Below, one piece after another: positions 36,692 to 38,386 of a stretch of DNA of 38,386 bases. Position 1 is the stretch's first letter. Each line of letters opens with the position of its first letter. The DNA comes from Novosphingobium sp. ST904 (GTDB lineage: Bacteria > Pseudomonadota > Alphaproteobacteria > Sphingomonadales > Sphingomonadaceae), in assembly GCF_001298105.1 (NCBI RefSeq), contig NZ_LGJH01000117.1, forward strand, positions 1-38,386, written 5' to 3'. The position numbers and the translations under genes were made by a program. The notes beneath the pieces were generated by a model, which worked only from the letters and a program-made list of their open reading frames with translations, was not told where the DNA came from and searched no databases.

Positions 36692-38292
36692 ATGAGGAAG
36701 ATCACGAGACTATTGTTGGCGACGACCTGCATCACGGGTCTCGCTACCCCGGCGCTGGCGCAGAGCAATGCGCCCGACGATGCCGCCTCCGACAGCACGG
36801 CCAATTCCGCCGCAAGTGCCATCGTCGTGACCGGCTCGCGCATCAATCGTCCGAACTCGGCAGCGGCAGCGCCGATCACCTCGGTGACCAACGATGCGAT
36901 CCGCGCACAGGCCGCCGTCAACATCGAGGAAGTTCTCAACCGCATTCCGCAGATTTCGCCGGACAGCCAGCAGAACTACCAGGATTCCGACGGTCGCCAG
37001 CGCATCAAGCTGCGCAACCTCGGCTTCGAACGTACCCTCACGCTGATCGACGGCAAGCGCGTGGGCACCATGAACGGCGTCGACGCCAACATGATCCCGA
37101 CCTCGCTCATCAAGCGCGTTGACGTGCTGACTGGCGGCGCCTCGGCGGTCTACGGCTCGGATGCGATTGCCGGTGTCGTCAACTTCGTCATGGATGACGA
37201 TTTCGAGGGCCTCCAGCTCAACGGCAACTACAACTTCTACCTCCACAAGAACAAGCGCACGCTGATCTCGGACGTTGCCAGCCAGTATGGGTTCGACCAG
37301 CCCGCCAGCGGCACGACCACGGACGGCGGCCGCGCGGACCTTTCGCTGACCTTCGGCAAGAAGCGGTTCGATGACCGGTTCCACATCAGCGGCTACGTCA
37401 ATTACCGCGAAGCGCGCTCGTGCCCTATTCCTCGCGCGAGACTTCGGGCTGCCAGCTGACCGAAGCGGTGAAGGATGGCCCGCTCAGCTGCACGGTATCG
37501 ACCTACACACCCTACGGCTACATCTCGCCCCGCACCGGCGCGGCCAGCGGCGAACAATACGTCAACAATCCCGACGGTTCGCGCACCTTCGTGCCCTATA
37601 GCACCGCGCTCGCCGCCAACCCCTATGACGGCTATTCCTTCCAACGCGAGGACAAGCGCTGGAACGCCGGCGGCTTCACCTCGTTCGAAATCTCGGACGC
37701 GGCTGAACTCTATGGCAGCGCGATGTGGTTCCGCGACCGTTCGACCAACCCCTACCCGGCGCGCGTCTACAGCCCGACTGCCTATGGCGACGGCTCCTCG
37801 CCCTACTACGTCAATTGCAACAATCCGCTGATGTCGGCCTCGCAGGCGCAGACGGTCTGCGGCAGCTCGGCAGGCACCTCCGACCTCGTGCCGATCGAAC
37901 TGCGCTACCGGTTCAACAACGTGAAGGACATCGAGGACGTCTATCTCAACAAGGGCCTGCGCGCGACCGCAGGCGTGCGCGGCCAGTTCGCGCAAGGCTG
38001 GAGCTACGACGTGGGCGGCGTTTATGCCCGCAATCGTCAGGACATCACCTGGGGCCAGCCTGACTACGACCGCGTCAACAACGCGCTCAACGTGGTCAGC
38101 GTCAACGGGCAGCTCCAGTGCGCCTCCGGCACCACGGATGGCTGCGTTCCCTTCGACGCCTTCAGCGCCAATTCCACCCTCAACACCCAGGCGCTCTACG
38201 ACTACCTGACCGAGGGCAGCTTCGGCACCTCCACCACGATCAACACGCTCTACGACATGGTCGCCACCGTGCAGGGCGATCTTGGCACTTAG
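36692..38292 (+). pseudogene. Second TonB-dependent receptor, truncated by an insertion
   Basis: An outer-membrane receptor of a TonB-dependent class distinct from the first. A signal peptide (LLLATTCITGLATPALAQ) is followed by the TonB box-like AIVVTGSRINRPN, then the plug: NIEEVLNRIPQISPD, RIKLRNLGFERTLTLIDGKR and LTGGASAVYGSDAIAGVVNF. Near 37410 the frame changes, resuming ALVPYSSRETSGCQL, probably a sequencing indel. The barrel then runs to TVQGDLGT and hits TAG at 38290-38292. About 530 residues are present, whereas such receptors are usually around 900 or more and the C-terminal barrel strands are missing. The stop is formed exactly where the IS-like sequence begins, so the receptor appears inactivated by insertion in this copy. 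ATG 36692 has AAAAGGGGTAACGA as RBS. Confidence 0.82.
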
Positions 38293-38386
38293 AGCCCGCC
38301 CCGAAAGTTGTTGAGCAATACCAGCCATTTATGATTCACGCCGTCCTGCGAGAGATGGAGTGATCAATGGCATGGACTGGTATTGC
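38292..38386 (+). mobile_element. Left end of a probable IS5-family insertion sequence
   Basis: The sequence beginning GAGCCCGCCCCGAAAGTTG resembles IS5-family terminal inverted repeats. It is preceded by TTA (38289-38291), which fits a TNA target duplication. An open frame starts at ATG 38367 with GGAG as RBS six bases upstream, reading MAWTGIA before the window ends; IS5-family transposases often begin MAWT. The element interrupts the receptor gene. An inverted repeat GCAATACCAG/CTGGTATTGC (38315-38324, 38377-38386) lies inside it. Only 95 bases are visible, so the exact family is uncertain. Confidence 0.6.

Noticed and set aside
38315..38386. Inverted repeat GCAATACCAG/CTGGTATTGC as another GntR operator
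   Set aside because: It lies inside the presumed IS element, between its end and its transposase start, so the TGGTATT match there is probably coincidence.

Overview
The window looks like chromosomal DNA of a GC-rich alphaproteobacterium, most likely a sphingomonad (Sphingomonas/Novosphingobium-like). Support comes from the Xanthomonas/Caulobacter-type TonB-dependent receptors, a multiphosphoryl-transfer PTS protein paired with NagE as in Caulobacter, a SIS-type glucosamine-6-phosphate deaminase, and a small secreted protein of a type I associate with sphingomonads. No tRNA, rRNA or CRISPR array was seen.

Layout. (1) Positions 1-6510, plus strand: the end of an exopolysaccharide cluster. It holds the C-terminal part of a heparinase II/III-like protein, a small membrane protein, mannose-1-phosphate guanylyltransferase, a winged-helix protein, UDP-glucose 4-epimerase, a Wzx-type flippase, a family 2 glycosyltransferase and a LuxR/FixJ-type regulator. 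A UUCG hairpin at 6514-6529 separates it from the next block. (2) Positions 6555-17612, minus strand: five tightly coupled exported glycosidase genes, read GH20, GH2 beta-mannosidase, GH3, GH125, GH29. (3) Positions 17792-22349, plus strand: a GntR/UTRA regulator coupled to a GH2 beta-galactosidase, then a secreted protein of unknown function. (4) Positions 22358-28876, minus strand: a GlcNAc operon read SIS deaminase, nagA, EIIA-HPr-EI fusion, nagE. (5) Positions 29074-29852, minus strand: cutC. (6) Positions 30175-38292, plus strand: a TonB-dependent receptor, a GH92 alpha-mannosidase, a glycosylasparaginase, and a second receptor cut off by what looks like an IS5-family insertion at the window edge.

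How the genes fit together. The enzyme set matches the linkages of a plant-type N-glycopeptide: galactose (GH2), alpha-mannose (GH92, GH125), beta-xylose (GH3 of the xylosidase type), alpha-fucose (GH29), the core beta-mannose (GH2), beta-GlcNAc (GH20) and finally the GlcNAc-Asn bond (glycosylasparaginase). Receptors would import glycopeptides into the periplasm. Freed GlcNAc would enter through NagE, be deacetylated by NagA and be deaminated to fructose-6-phosphate. The GntR protein is the obvious candidate regulator. The layout parallels the nixE-nixL N-glycan cluster of Xanthomonas campestris, with a PTS GlcNAc module and glycosylasparaginase added. Substrate assignments are inferred from family membership.

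Caution: about eighteen single-base frame breaks interrupt otherwise well-conserved genes across the whole window. They look like sequencing or assembly indels rather than decay. Coordinates of such genes are given for the whole reconstructed gene and the break positions are stated.
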